From contig NC_089463.1 of assembly GCF_029203305.1 (NCBI RefSeq), positions 124,001 to 188,000 of the forward strand: a stretch of 64,000 bases of DNA. The letters run 5' to 3'. The notes below the pieces were generated by a model. It had not been told where the DNA came from and did not search any database. It saw nothing but the letters and a program-made list of their open reading frames with translations. The translations under genes were made by a program, and so were the position numbers. Source of the DNA: Yamadazyma tenuis (lineage: Eukaryota > Ascomycota > Pichiomycetes > Serinales > Debaryomycetaceae). Numbering within the stretch: position 1 is the first letter of the stretch; each line of letters starts with the position of its first letter. Shown piece by piece: positions 18,178 through 27,328 of the stretch.

Positions 18178-19311
18178 TTATATGATAGGAGTGGCTATGA
18201 ACTTGCCGTCTACTTCACCTAGCTTGTTTATGGTTCCTTGGTATTTGGGTTCGTCATTGTCATTATTTTGATCATTAATTTCTATTCCAGCATCGATATC
18301 CATGTCCTCCTCAGTTTTGATTCTGGGGGATTCAGGTGCTGGGGTTAAGTCCAATAGAACAAACTCCTGTAAGAAGGTCGAGGGAATTCCTGCCGTAACA
18401 TCTAAGTTGATATCGTTACCTAAGTTTATGGTTATTCTGCCAGATTTGTGAATATTGAGATGGCCAATTTGTCCATTGAGTTTGGAGTTTTCTGCTTTGT
18501 CTTCCTTCAGCTTAGGTGAATATTCAGGTAAAAGTTTGGGTAATTGGAACAAGCTGAACTTATCATCATTGGATTCGAACAGTCTGCTCATCAATTGAGC
18601 AATGTGATCGTGATCTTCAGCCAACTTTTTCGCTTCCACTTGACTCAACATGTCAACTGGCTGAGATATCTTAGACTCCAAGTTGGCTTTAGTTTGAAGA
18701 ACCCGCTGTAATTCTGTTTGCGCAGAGTATGCCACATCGTTTGTGCTCAAAGGCTCTTCCTTGACGGGACTAGGCTCTTTGGACACTCCGAGTGCAATGA
18801 CTTCTGGAGGTTCCGAATCGTCTCTCACGGGCCTAACAGGGAATAATACTGTCTCTTCATCAGCAAACCTGTACTGCTTGGCCATATCGATCTTTGTCAA
18901 GCCGTCATCGCCCTCATCGTCAGACTCACTGGCAGAAACCCGAGCCAACTCGGCTGGTTGTTTCAATTTTAAGTTCAGTAAGAAATCAGGACTTGGAGAA
19001 GCTGAATTCACCACTTTTGTATCTTTGGCAAACCCACCAGACACGGCTCCAGAGGAAAGCAAACCGGAAGACAACACATGTGTGTTTGCGTATTGATTAT
19101 GCCTGCCACCTCTTCCTCTGGCGGGTCTTTGGCCTCTTGGAGGTTTAGCTGATTTGAACTTGTCTCTGTCTGAGGTATCTTCCTGTTTCACCTGCACATG
19201 TTTTGCCCGTTCTTCTTTGGACTTCCGTTCCACTGCCTTGGGCTTGAATTTCAACGAAGGCTTGACAGCTCCCGGTTGCTTGGTGTTCAACGATTCTAAT
19301 CGGTTGGACAT
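18178..19311 (-). CDS. RPC53: RNA polymerase III subunit C4 (Rpc53)
   Basis: 377 residues. The N-terminus is basic and disordered with an RG-rich patch (RGQRPARGRGGRH). The C-terminal RPC4 domain covers about 270-377, with FSLFQLPKLLP, the block HKSGRITINLGND and the terminal NKLGEVDGKFIATPII, all hallmarks of Rpc53. With Rpc37 it forms the TFIIF-like heterodimer of Pol III needed for termination and reinitiation. SP and TP motifs fit the known phosphorylation of this subunit. It shares a 102-bp promoter with SAS10. Confidence 0.93.
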   Translation of the reverse strand: MSNRLESLNTKQPGAVKPSLKFKPKAVERKSKEERAKHVQVKQEDTSDRDKFKSAKPPRGQRPARGRGGRHNQYANTHVLSSGLLSSGAVSGGFAKDTKVVNSASPSPDFLLNLKLKQPAELARVSASESDDEGDDGLTKIDMAKQYRFADEETVLFPVRPVRDDSEPPEVIALGVSKEPSPVKEEPLSTNDVAYSAQTELQRVLQTKANLESKISQPVDMLSQVEAKKLAEDHDHIAQLMSRLFESNDDKFSLFQLPKLLPEYSPKLKEDKAENSKLNGQIGHLNIHKSGRITINLGNDINLDVTAGIPSTFLQEFVLLDLTPAPESPRIKTEEDMDIDAGIEINDQNNDNDEPKYQGTINKLGEVDGKFIATPII

Positions 19312-19346
19312 GTTTAGGCTCCTTTTATGTTTTTCTCAATTGATGT

Positions 19347-19352
19347 GATGAG
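19347..19352 (+). promoter_or_regulatory. PAC-like element between RPC53 and SAS10
   Basis: GATGAG at 19347-19352 (context TGATGAGGT) matches the core of the PAC motif GCGATGAG. An A-rich GAAAAAATTA at 19371-19380 is RRPE-like. Both lie in the 102-bp divergent promoter of two ribosome-production genes, where PAC and RRPE are expected. Confidence 0.45.
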
Positions 19353-19413
19353 GTCCCGCGCACTTGGCTGGAAAAAATTATATCTTTGAGAAGAGCATCG
19401 CCAGAGGACAGTT

Positions 19414-21078
19414 ATGGCCAAGAGAAATACAAGGAAGACTCAGCAGAGTTTACCGGAGGACAATGAGATAGACGCCTTCCACAACAACAAGGAGAAGGTT
19501 TTGTTTGAGCAGGCGGGAGAATACGGTCCCAATAGAAGTGAATCTGAGTCTGAAGATGAAGAAGAAGTGATGGGTGTTGAAGATGATCTCGATGAAGATT
19601 CAGAAGACGAGGAACAAGATAGTGCAATGGACGATGACGAGGACAAAGAACAGGAAGAAGAAGAGGGATGGGGAGGAAGAAAGAACTATTATGGAGGTGA
19701 TGAAGTAGAAGATCCAGTTGATGCCAAACATATGACTGAGGAAGCTATAAGGCAACAGAAAAACAATTTGAAAGAGTTGGGAATCGACGATTACTTGGAC
19801 GAGGACTTGATGGAGGACTGGACCAAACAGGCGGAGGAATTCGACAGTAAAACCACCCTGAAGTCGCTGATGGTTATAAACGATGAGACTACTGATTTGG
19901 AGAAGTTGGATGCTTCAGAAAAAATGGAGTTATTGACAGAGTCTTTCCCTGAATTTGTTCCATTATTAAAGGAGTTGAACACGCTTAAACCATTATTGTC
20001 CAAGTTTAAAGCTTCGAGTGGCTTGCACCAGGTCAAAAAAGTAGCATTATCAGCATACCTTGGAGCCATCTCATCATATTTTTCACTCTTTGTGGACCAT
20101 CTCCAAAGCGGCGAACCATTTGCCAGTATGAAAGAGCATCCTGTGATGGAGACGATTCTCACCACCCGACAAATATGGAAAGAAGCCGATAAGGTGAAGA
20201 ACGTCAAAGAGCATGAAGACTCTGAAGACTCTGAAGACGAGTTCATGGATGCGAATGAACCAGAAGAAGTCGAGCAAGAGCAAGAGGAAGAAGAGGTTGG
20301 AACTAGCAGTGAAGAAGATGAAACCGATGAGTCTGAATCTTCGTCAGACGACTTAGACATCGATATCACCTCCAAACGTCATATCAAAGAAGTTGCAAAT
20401 GGAAACGTGGGTGACTATATTGAGGCAGATACAATTGACGACGTGGACGCGGAAGATAAACAGAGACGGAAGAAGTCGTTGAGATTCTACACATCCAAGA
20501 TTGACCAGTCGCAAGCCAAAAACCCCGAGAAGTTTACAGGAGATCTTGATTTACCATACAAAGAAAGGTTATTTGAGAGAAAACAAAGACTTCTTGAAGA
20601 GGCCAGAAAAAGAGGGTTGGGTCAGGCAGCGGGACAGGAGTTGGGAGATGACTTGGACGACCGTGACAATGACTCTGAAGATGACAGAACTGTTAATGAC
20701 GTGAATGACGTGAATGACGTGAATGACTACTATAATTCCTTGAAACAAAACAAGCAGCACAAGAAAGAAGCACGGAAAGTGGCCCACGAGAGGGCTGTCA
20801 GCTTGGCCAGAGAAGGTAAGTTGGCCGAAGGTAAGGAATTGGTGGGAGAGGATGGGAAGAGAGCTCTTAATTTCCAGATCTTGAAGAACAAGGGTTTAAC
20901 CACCAAGAAGAGAAAGGAAATCAGAAACTCCAGAGTCAAGAAGAGAATGAAATATGACCAGGCCAAGAAGAAACTCAAGTCTGTTAGACAAGTATATGAT
21001 GGGGAAAAGAAAGGTCCATATGAAGGTGAAAAGACTGGTATTAAAAAGGGTATTTCCCGGTCTGTCAAATTGGCATAG
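19414..21078 (+). CDS. SAS10: Small-subunit processome protein Sas10/Utp3
   Basis: 554 residues. It has long acidic tracts (about 40-85 and 265-315) and a Sas10/Utp3/C1D domain at about 155-240 (LTESFPEFVPLLKELNTLKPLL...ALSAYLGAISSYF). The basic C-terminal Sas10 domain (about 480-554) contains LNFQILKNKGLTTKKRKEIRNSRVKKRMKY. This is a U3 snoRNP-associated small-subunit processome component. A short tandem repeat of GTGAATGAC at about 20694-20727 encodes NDVNDVNDVND. Single exon, divergent from RPC53 and only 73 bases before CCL1 on the same strand. Confidence 0.95.
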   Translation: MAKRNTRKTQQSLPEDNEIDAFHNNKEKVLFEQAGEYGPNRSESESEDEEEVMGVEDDLDEDSEDEEQDSAMDDDEDKEQEEEEGWGGRKNYYGGDEVEDPVDAKHMTEEAIRQQKNNLKELGIDDYLDEDLMEDWTKQAEEFDSKTTLKSLMVINDETTDLEKLDASEKMELLTESFPEFVPLLKELNTLKPLLSKFKASSGLHQVKKVALSAYLGAISSYFSLFVDHLQSGEPFASMKEHPVMETILTTRQIWKEADKVKNVKEHEDSEDSEDEFMDANEPEEVEQEQEEEEVGTSSEEDETDESESSSDDLDIDITSKRHIKEVANGNVGDYIEADTIDDVDAEDKQRRKKSLRFYTSKIDQSQAKNPEKFTGDLDLPYKERLFERKQRLLEEARKRGLGQAAGQELGDDLDDRDNDSEDDRTVNDVNDVNDVNDYYNSLKQNKQHKKEARKVAHERAVSLAREGKLAEGKELVGEDGKRALNFQILKNKGLTTKKRKEIRNSRVKKRMKYDQAKKKLKSVRQVYDGEKKGPYEGEKTGIKKGISRSVKLA

Positions 21079-21151
21079 ATTAGCTAGTGAAAAGTTTGTT
21101 TCGCTTTCGCGCTTTTTGGATATGTACATAATATAAAACATAGAGACGGTG

Positions 21152-22279
21152 ATGACATCTAAGGACAATGATGGACTGGAGCGCAAAAGTTCTCGGGTAA
21201 GCACCGACGATCTCTATCGGCGGTCGACCCAGTTCAAACTATGGTCTTTCACCAAAGACGAGTTAGAGACTATCAGAAAATCATCAAATGAAAAGGGCAA
21301 AACCTATGCCAATGCCAAGTTCGATAAGGTATATGAACGGATCAAGGCCGAACAGACAGACATTTTCAGCAAATATGGCGGTGCAGAGCTCAGCAAGAAT
21401 GTGCTAGTGGATCTCATTACGTTGCAAGAAGAACGAAAGTACTTGAACTTCTACTCCAAGAATATCATCCAGGCTGCCAATTTCTTCCAAATGCCAACAC
21501 AGGTAAAAGCTTCAGCTATGGCGTTTTTCAAGCGGTTCTACCTCTTCAACTCGGTGATGCAGTACCACCCCAAGTACGTGCTTTATACATGTTTGTTTTT
21601 GGCAGCCAAAAGTGAAAATTACTTCATTTCTATCAATTCATTCTGTGAACCATTACAAAAGACCGAGCCAAAGGACGTGCTCGACTTGGAGTTTATCGTC
21701 CTACAATCGCTAAAGTTCACGATAATGGTCCACCACCCGTTCAGACCATTGTATGGATTTTTCCTTGATTTTCAAGAGGTGCTTTTACAGCCTTCACCCG
21801 CTTCTTCTGATATAACGATTGACAAGATAGGCCAGCTTTATGACCAGGCCAAGAAATGGTTAAATGACCACGGCTTGATAAGTGATGTATCATTCTTCTA
21901 TACACCGCCACAAATAGCATTGGCTGCCATGTACGACTCCAACCCCAGAATTACTGAGAAGTATCTCAGGCGAAAGTTCTTGAAGGATAAAGAACCGTTG
22001 AACACGATAAAAGAAGAGGAACCTGATGGTGTGGATGCCCAACAGAAGGATTCGCTACCACCAAAGGGAACAGAGGTATTCGATTTGTTGGTCAAGACGA
22101 TTAGAAAATGTGTGGAGGATAGTAAGACTAGTCAAGAGTCTACTTTAGAAGAGAGCACCAAGATTGGAGAAAAGTGTTTTTTTGCCAATAATCCCGAAAA
22201 GTTGATAAACAAGAAGATCAAGAAACTCAAGAAGTTGGAAGCACAGGAACAAGAATCACCACAAGAGGCAAAGGTATAA
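21152..22279 (+). CDS. CCL1: Cyclin H-type subunit of TFIIH (Ccl1)
   Basis: 375 residues from ATG 21152 (MTSKDNDGLERK). The region YRRSTQFKLWSFTKDEL is the cyclin H N-terminal helix. Cyclin boxes follow at about 100-270 (QVKASAMAFFKRFYLFNSVM, YVLYTCLFLAAKSENYFIS, DVLDLEFIVLQSLKF, FFYTPPQIALAAMYDS). A Lys/Glu-rich tail ends the protein. Ccl1 partners with Kin28 in TFIIH, phosphorylating the Pol II CTD. It starts only 73 bases after the SAS10 stop. Confidence 0.93.
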   Translation: MTSKDNDGLERKSSRVSTDDLYRRSTQFKLWSFTKDELETIRKSSNEKGKTYANAKFDKVYERIKAEQTDIFSKYGGAELSKNVLVDLITLQEERKYLNFYSKNIIQAANFFQMPTQVKASAMAFFKRFYLFNSVMQYHPKYVLYTCLFLAAKSENYFISINSFCEPLQKTEPKDVLDLEFIVLQSLKFTIMVHHPFRPLYGFFLDFQEVLLQPSPASSDITIDKIGQLYDQAKKWLNDHGLISDVSFFYTPPQIALAAMYDSNPRITEKYLRRKFLKDKEPLNTIKEEEPDGVDAQQKDSLPPKGTEVFDLLVKTIRKCVEDSKTSQESTLEESTKIGEKCFFANNPEKLINKKIKKLKKLEAQEQESPQEAKV

Positions 22280-22326
22280 CTCTGTATATATGTACAAAAT
22301 AATACACTATAAAAGGTATTTAAAAC

Positions 22327-23919
22327 TCATCTACTGAATGCTATGTCATCTATACGCAAGATAGACTTGACACATTCGGCAGCTAAAGAGACAGCTGAGG
22401 TGTTAACCAAAACTGGTTGTAAGATATGATCGTTAAAAGTGTTAGTAGTACCAGATCTTCTGACAGAAATCCCAGCAAATCTTTCATTGTTTTCATGTTT
22501 GTTTTTCAAGTCAGTGATGACTTCGATTGGGTTCAAACCCGCATTTTCAGCTAATGTCACAGGAATAACTTCCAATGCCTCACTGAATTCCTTGTACACA
22601 AACTGTTCAACACCAGATAATTTATTACTCTCGTTCATCAAGATTCTCGACACCTCGATTTCAGGAGCTCCTCCACCAGCAATCAACCCTCTTTCTTTGA
22701 CCAAACACCTGATGACACATAAGGCATCATGGATCGATCTCTCAGTTTCGTCCAAAATCAAAGGGTTGGCCCCTCTGACTATGATAGAAACAGTTGGTTT
22801 AAGCGACTTAGAACTTATACCAGTTATCTTAACGATCTTGGAACCACTGCTTTCCACTTCTTCAATCAAGTCAGCAGTACCCAACTTGTCCTCCGTGAAG
22901 CTATCTACATCCGCAATTGGTTTGCACCCAATAGACTTGGACATAAATTCTATTTCGTCTCTCTCGATATCCTTTATAACCATGATGTTCAACTTGGACA
23001 AAAAGTGCAAGGCCAAATCGTTAACAGCATCTCTCAAAATGGACTTTTGGATCAAAATGACGTTACACTTGGCCTTCTTGATCTTCTTACATATGTTCAA
23101 CAAGTATGCTCTTTCTTCCTTTAAGATCTTATCCATCTGTCTGTAATCATTAACAACAATATTGTTTTCCATGTCGGGCTTTGGAGGACTTAACTGAAAC
23201 TGAATTAACCCAATTCTGGCTTTTTCAACTCGAATGGGGCCTCCGGCATTCTTGATGACATTCTGTGTCATGACAATTCCATTCACTAATTCGGTTTCAT
23301 CGATGGTTCCACCCAACTTCTTGACCAAGCGAATATCGTTCAAGTCGACGTTCGTTTTGGATTCGTCGGTGATCTGCAACACAGAGTCGACCGCCAATGG
23401 GGCCAATAAAGATGAATGTTGCGACACAATCTTGGAAGACAATGAAGTACTAGCAGCTTTGATCAAAGAATCCCGATCATTCAAATCTATCTTATGACTC
23501 ATGTCCAACAATATCTCACAACTTCTTTGGGCAGCTCTTTGGAAGCTCTCTCCGATTAAGGTTGGATGGATTCCCTTATTTAATAATTTCTCAGCGGCGT
23601 TCAACAAGGAACCAGTCAAAATCGCCACTGAGGTGGTACCGTCTCCGGCTTCCACGTCTTGAGCAGCACTCACATCGACCAACATTCTGGCGGCCGGGTG
23701 CAAGATAGCCATGTGCTTTAAAATGGTGGCCCCGTCATTGGAAATGATGACTTCTCCTGTTTTAGTCTTGATCATCTTATCCATTCCTTTAGGACCCAAG
23801 GAGGTTCTGATGGCATCGGCCACAGCCTTGGCCGCGAGAATATTACTTCTACGGACTTCCTGAGGCTTTTCCTTGTCTTTGAACCGGGCGTTCGAAGGAT
23901 TGCTGGCAACTTTAGACAT
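22327..23919 (-). CDS. CCT4: Chaperonin CCT/TRiC delta subunit (Cct4)
   Basis: 530 residues from ATG 23919 ([19 protein letters not shown]); the frame runs 16 codons further to a TTG that is not conserved. Group II chaperonin motifs: [23 protein letters not shown], and ATP-binding GDGTTS (92-97). The delta signature is [33 protein letters not shown] and a terminal [15 protein letters not shown] also match Cct4. It is one of eight paralogous subunits of the cytosolic actin/tubulin-folding ring. It is divergent from CDC123, with 110 bases between the ATGs. Confidence 0.96.
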   Translation of the reverse strand: MSKVASNPSNARFKDKEKPQEVRRSNILAAKAVADAIRTSLGPKGMDKMIKTKTGEVIISNDGATILKHMAILHPAARMLVDVSAAQDVEAGDGTTSVAILTGSLLNAAEKLLNKGIHPTLIGESFQRAAQRSCEILLDMSHKIDLNDRDSLIKAASTSLSSKIVSQHSSLLAPLAVDSVLQITDESKTNVDLNDIRLVKKLGGTIDETELVNGIVMTQNVIKNAGGPIRVEKARIGLIQFQLSPPKPDMENNIVVNDYRQMDKILKEERAYLLNICKKIKKAKCNVILIQKSILRDAVNDLALHFLSKLNIMVIKDIERDEIEFMSKSIGCKPIADVDSFTEDKLGTADLIEEVESSGSKIVKITGISSKSLKPTVSIIVRGANPLILDETERSIHDALCVIRCLVKERGLIAGGGAPEIEVSRILMNESNKLSGVEQFVYKEFSEALEVIPVTLAENAGLNPIEVITDLKNKHENNERFAGISVRRSGTTNTFNDHILQPVLVNTSAVSLAAECVKSILRIDDIAFSR

Positions 23920-24029
23920 TTTCTCCTTGTAAACGGTTGGTGGGAAGATGAAAAATTTATTTGTCAACGCTCACTAAACGCGCATCGATATTTGCAATTT
24001 GATTCGCATTTGCATTCATCAGCTTTAAT

Positions 24030-25025
24030 ATGACAAGGGACTACACTGTTTTTGAAGAAGTCAAGGCGACCAAAAAGGACATTCTTAACTGTAGATTTTC
24101 CAGCTGGTACCCCAAGTTGCAGGAACATTCGTTTGAAGCGGAGATTTTAGGTCCTTTACCATCTCAGTTTGTTGAGTACTTGGGGGCTGAAAGCATCAGA
24201 TTACCACTCGAAGACAAGGTCGAACTTGATGTCACCAGCGATAACGAGTACAGTGACTGGGAGGATGAAGAAGACAGTGCAGAAGAGCTGGACCCAATAC
24301 AAGGGTTTGTCGACCTCCACGAACAAGTGAATGAGGTGGTGAAGAAGTACCGGGCAGTTGCACCCAAGTTAAACTGGTCAGCGCCCAAAGACAGCTGCTG
24401 GATCATGCTCAACAAAACTATGAAGTGTCAAAGCGCGAGCGATGTGTACTTGATGTTAAATGCTTCAGACCACATTACTCATGATTTGGACTTTCCGTTC
24501 GAAGACACCCACGATGAAGAAAGTGATCCCGAGTTTGACTACGAGTTGGTGCTACGTAAGTGGAGAGACATTAACCCTGCATTGGAGTTCAGGGTGTTTG
24601 TGAGAAATGGCGAGGTGGTGGGCAAATCGCAACGGGACTTGAACTACTACGATTACTTGGAGAAGCTCATTGGAGATAATAAGCTTGATGACACAATCAA
24701 CCTGTTTGTGAAGAAAACAGTTGTGCCGGTGATCGAGAATAGAAGCTTTATCGTGGATGTGTATGTTCCTAAGCCGTTTTCGAAGGTGTATGTGGTTGAT
24801 ATAAACCCGTTTACAAGAATTACTGACTCGATATTGTATACGTGGAGTGAGCTTTTGAACGACAAGGAGGATAAAACGAGACTTATAACTGAAACTAACA
24901 TAGGCCGGTTCAAGACGAAAGCATACTCGGAGAACCAGGTGCCACTAGACGTGATACAAGCGAGCCTGGACCCTAATTCTTTGGCGCAGTTGGCTCGAGA
25001 ATGGCAGATTAACGAGAAGAAGTAG
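24030..25025 (+). CDS. CDC123: eIF2 assembly chaperone Cdc123
   Basis: 331 residues. D123-family blocks: CRFSSWYPKLQEHSF, RLPLEDKVELDVTSDNEYSDWED, FPKLNWSAP-like KLNWSAPKDSCWIML, RKWRDINPALEFRVFVRNGEVVGKSQRDLNYYDYL, and FIVDVYVPKPFSKVYVVDINPF. These contain the ATP-grasp nucleotide and metal ligands of Cdc123. The protein promotes joining of eIF2 alpha and gamma. The acidic insert near residues 70-90 is typical. The ATG at 24030 follows a short promoter shared with CCT4. Confidence 0.95.
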   Translation: MTRDYTVFEEVKATKKDILNCRFSSWYPKLQEHSFEAEILGPLPSQFVEYLGAESIRLPLEDKVELDVTSDNEYSDWEDEEDSAEELDPIQGFVDLHEQVNEVVKKYRAVAPKLNWSAPKDSCWIMLNKTMKCQSASDVYLMLNASDHITHDLDFPFEDTHDEESDPEFDYELVLRKWRDINPALEFRVFVRNGEVVGKSQRDLNYYDYLEKLIGDNKLDDTINLFVKKTVVPVIENRSFIVDVYVPKPFSKVYVVDINPFTRITDSILYTWSELLNDKEDKTRLITETNIGRFKTKAYSENQVPLDVIQASLDPNSLAQLAREWQINEKK

Positions 25026-25959
25026 GGAGGGTTGCCTGTTGGAATGTTAGAATTGAACACCAAAAGAAGAGATTGGTTTCTAAGAAATGGAATGTGAGTA
25101 ATTTTCCGGTTTGGAAGGGAGGTTACTCAATTTGAAACAACCAAAGACGTTGGCAGAACAAAACGGAGTAAAATGTTGTATTTGTGGCAGGCGACTCTCA
25201 CGGCAACTCAGACGGAAATCCATAAGGCTTCTCCTTTGGTCGTTGTTAGTGACTATTCATATCTTGTTGGGCGTATCGTCCAATGAGAGAGTCTTGTGTG
25301 AAAGCTGCTTAGTCGACAAAAGCTTAAATCGGATGTGACAAGATGAGAACTTCGCGTCTTGTCTGGAGTTTGTAATTGAATTAAAGGAATACACAAGGTG
25401 GAAGGGTAATTATCAAGTGGTTGCATTGCAGTTCGTTTTTCTTGGTTGTATTGTTTGTCCACATTGGTCCCACAAACTTGTCTTGTTGATTGTCTTAGTC
25501 ACTTTCGTGTCTAAATGCTTTTGCCGAACTTTATGCTTATCATCAATGCACTTTGAGTTATGTTGCTTTTTATGTTTAGAAAGAGGCTCAAGAGCCTCAT
25601 ACAACTGGCTGGAATGACATAAGTTATAAACCTTGTTATATTTTTAGCAACATGAGATTAGAAGTTTGAGTAACTGATTGGAAAGCTTATGTTGATATGC
25701 AATTTGAAGCCGTGACAAAGCCATTCTACGGACACATGCTCAACGTGTGCTTGAAATTTGGACAAAGTTTAATTGTTTTTTGCGCAACTTCTATTGTTCG
25801 CATTATTTGCAACCGTTCTCGAACGGGTTGGAGTCTCATGTGGAGAGATAAGAACTTTGACTGGAGACAGCTTAAATCACTCTCAAGTACATACTCAGAC
25901 ATGATTATATTAAGAGGCTCAATTTCCGGGTTTTTGTGTTCTTCCATCAACAATTTAAT
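25026..25959 (+). other. 934-base gap between CDC123 and the aspartyl protease, with a possible gene relic
   Basis: Most of the gap looks like AT-rich promoter. A frame open from 25102 to 25338 lacks an ATG but encodes two paired cysteine motifs (KCCICGRR and VLCESC) around a hydrophobic stretch. No intron with a TACTAAC branch and YAG acceptor links it to an upstream ATG. It may be a relic or chance. No tRNA or repeats seen. Confidence 0.4.
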
Positions 25960-27147
25960 ATGGTCTTCCTTCCAAACATGTTGCTTACAATGTCATTGGC
26001 CTGGGTAGCTAGTGCTGCCACCATTCCCTCCGGTTTCCAAAAGAGAGGCGACGGGTACATCAAGTTGGGGTTTGACATTCAATCCGCCGGTCACAAAAAC
26101 ATTTCTCCTCCAGGTTTGTCCAAGAGAAGTGGAACTGATAATCTTCCATTGTTCCAGGACAGCTACTTCTACAAGGCTGATATCCAGGTGGGATCTCGGA
26201 ACGATGCTATTAGCGTGGAAATCGATACCGGCTCGTCTGACTTGTGGATTATAGACACTTCTGCTGGAGTGAGCACTTCTGCTGGAACCTACGATTCTTC
26301 CAAGTCCTCGACCTACCAGTACGTCAACAACCAGTTTGAGATTGGGTACGTTGACGGGTCCAGCGCCACCGGAAACCTCGTCAAGGATACCGTCACGTTG
26401 GGGTCTGGGTCAGGAGGGCCAGTGTTGAAAAACCAGGAGTTTGGCGATGTCACCAGCACCAGTCTTGGTCAGGGTATTTTCGGTATTGGGTTCCCTTCTT
26501 TGGAAGCTGGACACCAAAATAGCAATGCAGCTATCTACACAAATATTCCTGCAAACTTAAAGGCCCAGGGATACATCCAGAAGAATGCTTATTCGCTCTA
26601 CTTGGATGGAGTCGGAGATAGTAGTGGAACTGTTCTCTTTGGAGGCATTGATCACGACAAGTACTCGGGAGACTTGGTGACATTGCCAGTAACCAACAGT
26701 GACAGACTTAATGTCGATGTTGACAGTTTTGGTGTTGGTAATTCCAATATTAGCGACGGAACTTCCTATACCCTAGACTCGGGTTCGACCAACACCTGGT
26801 TACCAGCAAGTGCGCTTAAACTGCTTGCTGATGCCGCAGGAGCCATTTACGATTCGAACATTGGGGCATATGTGTTTAGTGACTGCAACAGTATTCCTGA
26901 GGTGAGTGTTAACTTCAATGGCATTTCGATTACGATACCTTCAACCGATGTGTCCAAGACGTTGTATTCGAATAACGGGAATGTCCTTGCGCAGTGTGGG
27001 CTTCTTTTCTTTGAAAACAATAACTATCCCACCTTGGGAGACAACTTTTTGAGACACGCCTACGTGGTATATGATCTTGACGATCGGGAGATCTCGCTTG
27101 CCCAGGTTGTGTCGAGTGCAAGTGAGAACATCACCCCGATTTCGTAG
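25960..27147 (+). CDS. Secreted pepsin-like aspartyl protease, atypical disulfide pattern
   Basis: 395 residues from ATG 25960; ATG 25978 would give an equally good signal. Signal peptide about 1-19 (ending WVASA), then a short propeptide with Kex2-type KR sites at 28-29 and 55-56. Catalytic motifs are Asp89-Thr-Gly-Ser and Asp273-Ser-Gly-Ser; the flap tyrosine is Tyr130 in IGYVDGSS. These fit the SAP/yapsin family. Unlike Candida SAPs, the stretch after DTGSSDLW has no cysteines, so the N-lobe disulfide loop is missing. Only Cys309 and Cys346 remain in the mature part. There is no GPI signal, so it is probably released to degrade external protein. Confidence 0.9.
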   Translation: MVFLPNMLLTMSLAWVASAATIPSGFQKRGDGYIKLGFDIQSAGHKNISPPGLSKRSGTDNLPLFQDSYFYKADIQVGSRNDAISVEIDTGSSDLWIIDTSAGVSTSAGTYDSSKSSTYQYVNNQFEIGYVDGSSATGNLVKDTVTLGSGSGGPVLKNQEFGDVTSTSLGQGIFGIGFPSLEAGHQNSNAAIYTNIPANLKAQGYIQKNAYSLYLDGVGDSSGTVLFGGIDHDKYSGDLVTLPVTNSDRLNVDVDSFGVGNSNISDGTSYTLDSGSTNTWLPASALKLLADAAGAIYDSNIGAYVFSDCNSIPEVSVNFNGISITIPSTDVSKTLYSNNGNVLAQCGLLFFENNNYPTLGDNFLRHAYVVYDLDDREISLAQVVSSASENITPIS

Positions 27148-27256
27148 TATTCCAAAAATGTTTCTTTATCAATATACGTTTGAGAGCTTGTGTTTGTGTG
27201 CACCTTCCTTTTCGGGTTTGTACACTCAATTTTCGCAGCATTTCCGTTTTCCGTTA

Positions 27257-27303
27257 GCCCCCACGCGGGGGCCCCGCTGCCGCTGTATATCTCGCGATCG
27301 CGA
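27257..27303. promoter_or_regulatory. Hairpin and 12-bp palindrome upstream of the SMP-30-like gene
   Basis: Within the 181-base gap, GCCCCC (27257-27262) and GGGGGC (27267-27272) form a stem around ACGC. TCGCGATCGCGA (27292-27303) is a perfect palindrome 26 bases before the ATG at 27329. Both are GC-rich islands in an otherwise AT-rich promoter. The function is unknown: a dimeric regulator site, or a hairpin that limits read-through from the protease gene, are both possible. Confidence 0.5.
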
Positions 27304-27328
27304 TCTCACATATTTTTCAACTCCAAAC

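Noticed and set aside
25094..25168. Intron joining ATG 25087 to the Cys-pair frame
   Set aside because: Donor GTGAGT is acceptable, but the only acceptor that keeps the frame is GAG, not YAG, and there is no TACTAAC branch site.
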